This document shows positions 34,915 to 35,609 of a stretch of DNA of 35,609 nucleotides, piece by piece. Made by a program: the position numbers and the translations under genes. Each line of letters starts with the position of its first letter. Position 1 is the stretch's first letter. The stretch lies in assembly GCA_001970855.1 (NCBI GenBank), contig LSSN01001154.1:1-35609 (forward strand), written 5' to 3'. Below the pieces are notes generated by a model. It searched no databases, had not been told where the DNA came from, and saw only the letters and a list, made by a program, of their open reading frames with translations. Origin of the DNA: Smittium culicis (Eukaryota; Kickxellomycota; Harpellomycetes; Harpellales; Legeriomycetaceae).

Positions 34915-34987
34915 TATGTGGATGTGATCCCTATGTGGATGTGATCCTTTTTTGAAGATTCGTGATCCATATGTGATTGTGATCCTA
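34915..34987 (+). repeat. Short imperfect tandem repeat of a GTGATCC-containing unit
   Basis: ATGTGGATGTGATCC occurs twice in a row, followed by TCGTGATCCATATGTGATTG and TGATCC. That makes four GTGATCC strings in about 70 bp. It looks like a degenerate minisatellite. Confidence 0.55.
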
Positions 34988-35115
34988 ATAGTTCTAATTG
35001 GCTAAATCCCCAGTTTTTTTTAGAATCTAGTAGCAAATAAAACCCAATTGATATTTTTGATTAACTTTATAATGGCCAATAAGCTTATGATATAATTCAT
35101 TTCCTTTTGGAGGAT

Positions 35116-35609
35116 TCTGATTGAAGGGGGAGCTTTTAAGCGTAAAGAACTATAGTTTATAACCCTTTCCCGATAAGTAGACTATTTTTTACCCACGAGA
35201 TATAGCCAACTGCATTCAATTAATAAATTTTATATTCCAAGGCTTTAAGAAGTATTGGTATATTTAAAATTAATAACAAATAATAAAATTGTTTTAAATC
35301 ATATATGAATCAATAATTTTTTTTTAAAGAGCGTTGAACGGGAACAGGCAGACTAATTTTTTTAATTGACTTTATCCCTTTCCTGTCTAACACTTTTAAA
35401 AAAAACCAAAATTAATGATTCGTTTGTGTTTAAAAGAAATTGTATTATTTGCTGTAAAAAATGGTTTAAGCCAATGATATATAATTTCTGAAGTTAAAAT
35501 ATTTTTATCGAAATCAATTGGCTCGATTTGGCAGAAAAAACACACTACTTTTGGGGATAGGGATATAAACTATAGTTCTTTACGCTTAAAAGCTCCCCCT
35601 TCAATCAGA
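35116..35609. mobile_element. Terminal-inverted-repeat element (MITE or foldback type), right end at window edge
   Basis: 35116-35180 and 35545-35609 are inverted copies. By eye the outer 45 bases are identical and the inner 20 are imperfect. The outer end is TCTGATTGAAGGGGGAGCTT. The roughly 364-bp interior has no coding capacity. It includes a copy of the dispersed repeat (about 35374-35540: CCCTTTCCTGTCTAACAC, TGATTCGTTTGTG, GTATTATTTGCTG, CAATTGGCTCGATTTGGCAG). Just inside the left arm, the reverse complement GAATGCAGTTGGCTATAT matches the same repeat core, so the inverted arms may extend beyond 65 bp. The window stops at the last base of the right arm, so target-site duplications cannot be read. 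Confidence 0.65.
35374..35545 (+). repeat. Dispersed repeat family, copy 4, inside the inverted-repeat element
   Basis: Shows the same ordered landmarks as copies at 20366, 21792 and 22306, ending at the right inverted repeat. It ties the dispersed family to the inverted-repeat element and suggests the other copies are decayed remains of the same element type. Confidence 0.55.

Noticed and set aside
34915..34987. CRISPR-like array
   Set aside because: Only a few imperfect short units without unique spacers, in a eukaryotic genome; a degenerate minisatellite fits better.

Overview
The window comes from a very AT-rich nuclear genome (roughly three quarters A+T by eye). Its genes are split by many short GT-AG introns. 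The gene content points to a fungus: an Rrn7/TAF1B-type RNA polymerase I initiation factor, a Fig4-type Sac phosphatase, a protein with the fungal-specific transcription factor middle homology domain, and Pus10. Budding and fission yeasts lack Pus10, so an early-diverging AT-rich fungus (for example an insect-gut or zoopagomycotan lineage) is plausible. The exact group cannot be fixed from this sequence.

Layout. 1-1226 (+): the 3' half of PUS10, entering from outside the window. 1736-6031 (-): an RRN7/TAF1B homologue in six exons, convergent with PUS10. 6032-11331: a gene-free stretch dominated by a decayed reverse-transcriptase element on the minus strand, ending in a short structured repeat at about 10960-11060. 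11332-16260 (-): FIG4 in 17 exons, including a 10-nt microexon. 17431-19659 (-): a zinc-cluster-less fungal transcription-factor-domain protein in three exons, including a 13-nt microexon. 19660-35609: no intact gene recognised. This half is a graveyard: a dispersed repeat family, two near-identical relics of a retroviral-type protease region, a broken GDSL lipase gene, a GC-richer LINE relic with a zinc knuckle, two more copies of the structured repeat (one ending in poly(A)), a short tandem repeat, and a compact element with long terminal inverted repeats at the right edge.

How the genes relate. The four intact genes are unrelated housekeeping or regulatory genes: tRNA/RNA pseudouridylation, rRNA transcription initiation, PI(3,5)P2 turnover on the endolysosome or vacuole, and a putative regulator. 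There are no operons. The three minus-strand genes lie head to tail with 1.2 to 5.3 kb gaps. Exon boundaries were derived by hand from splice-site dinucleotides, reading-frame phase and family similarity. For all three complete genes the spliced length is an exact multiple of three. I see no new multi-gene system. The most notable features are the two microexons whose inclusion is required by phase, a probable GC-AG intron, and the linked repeat families.
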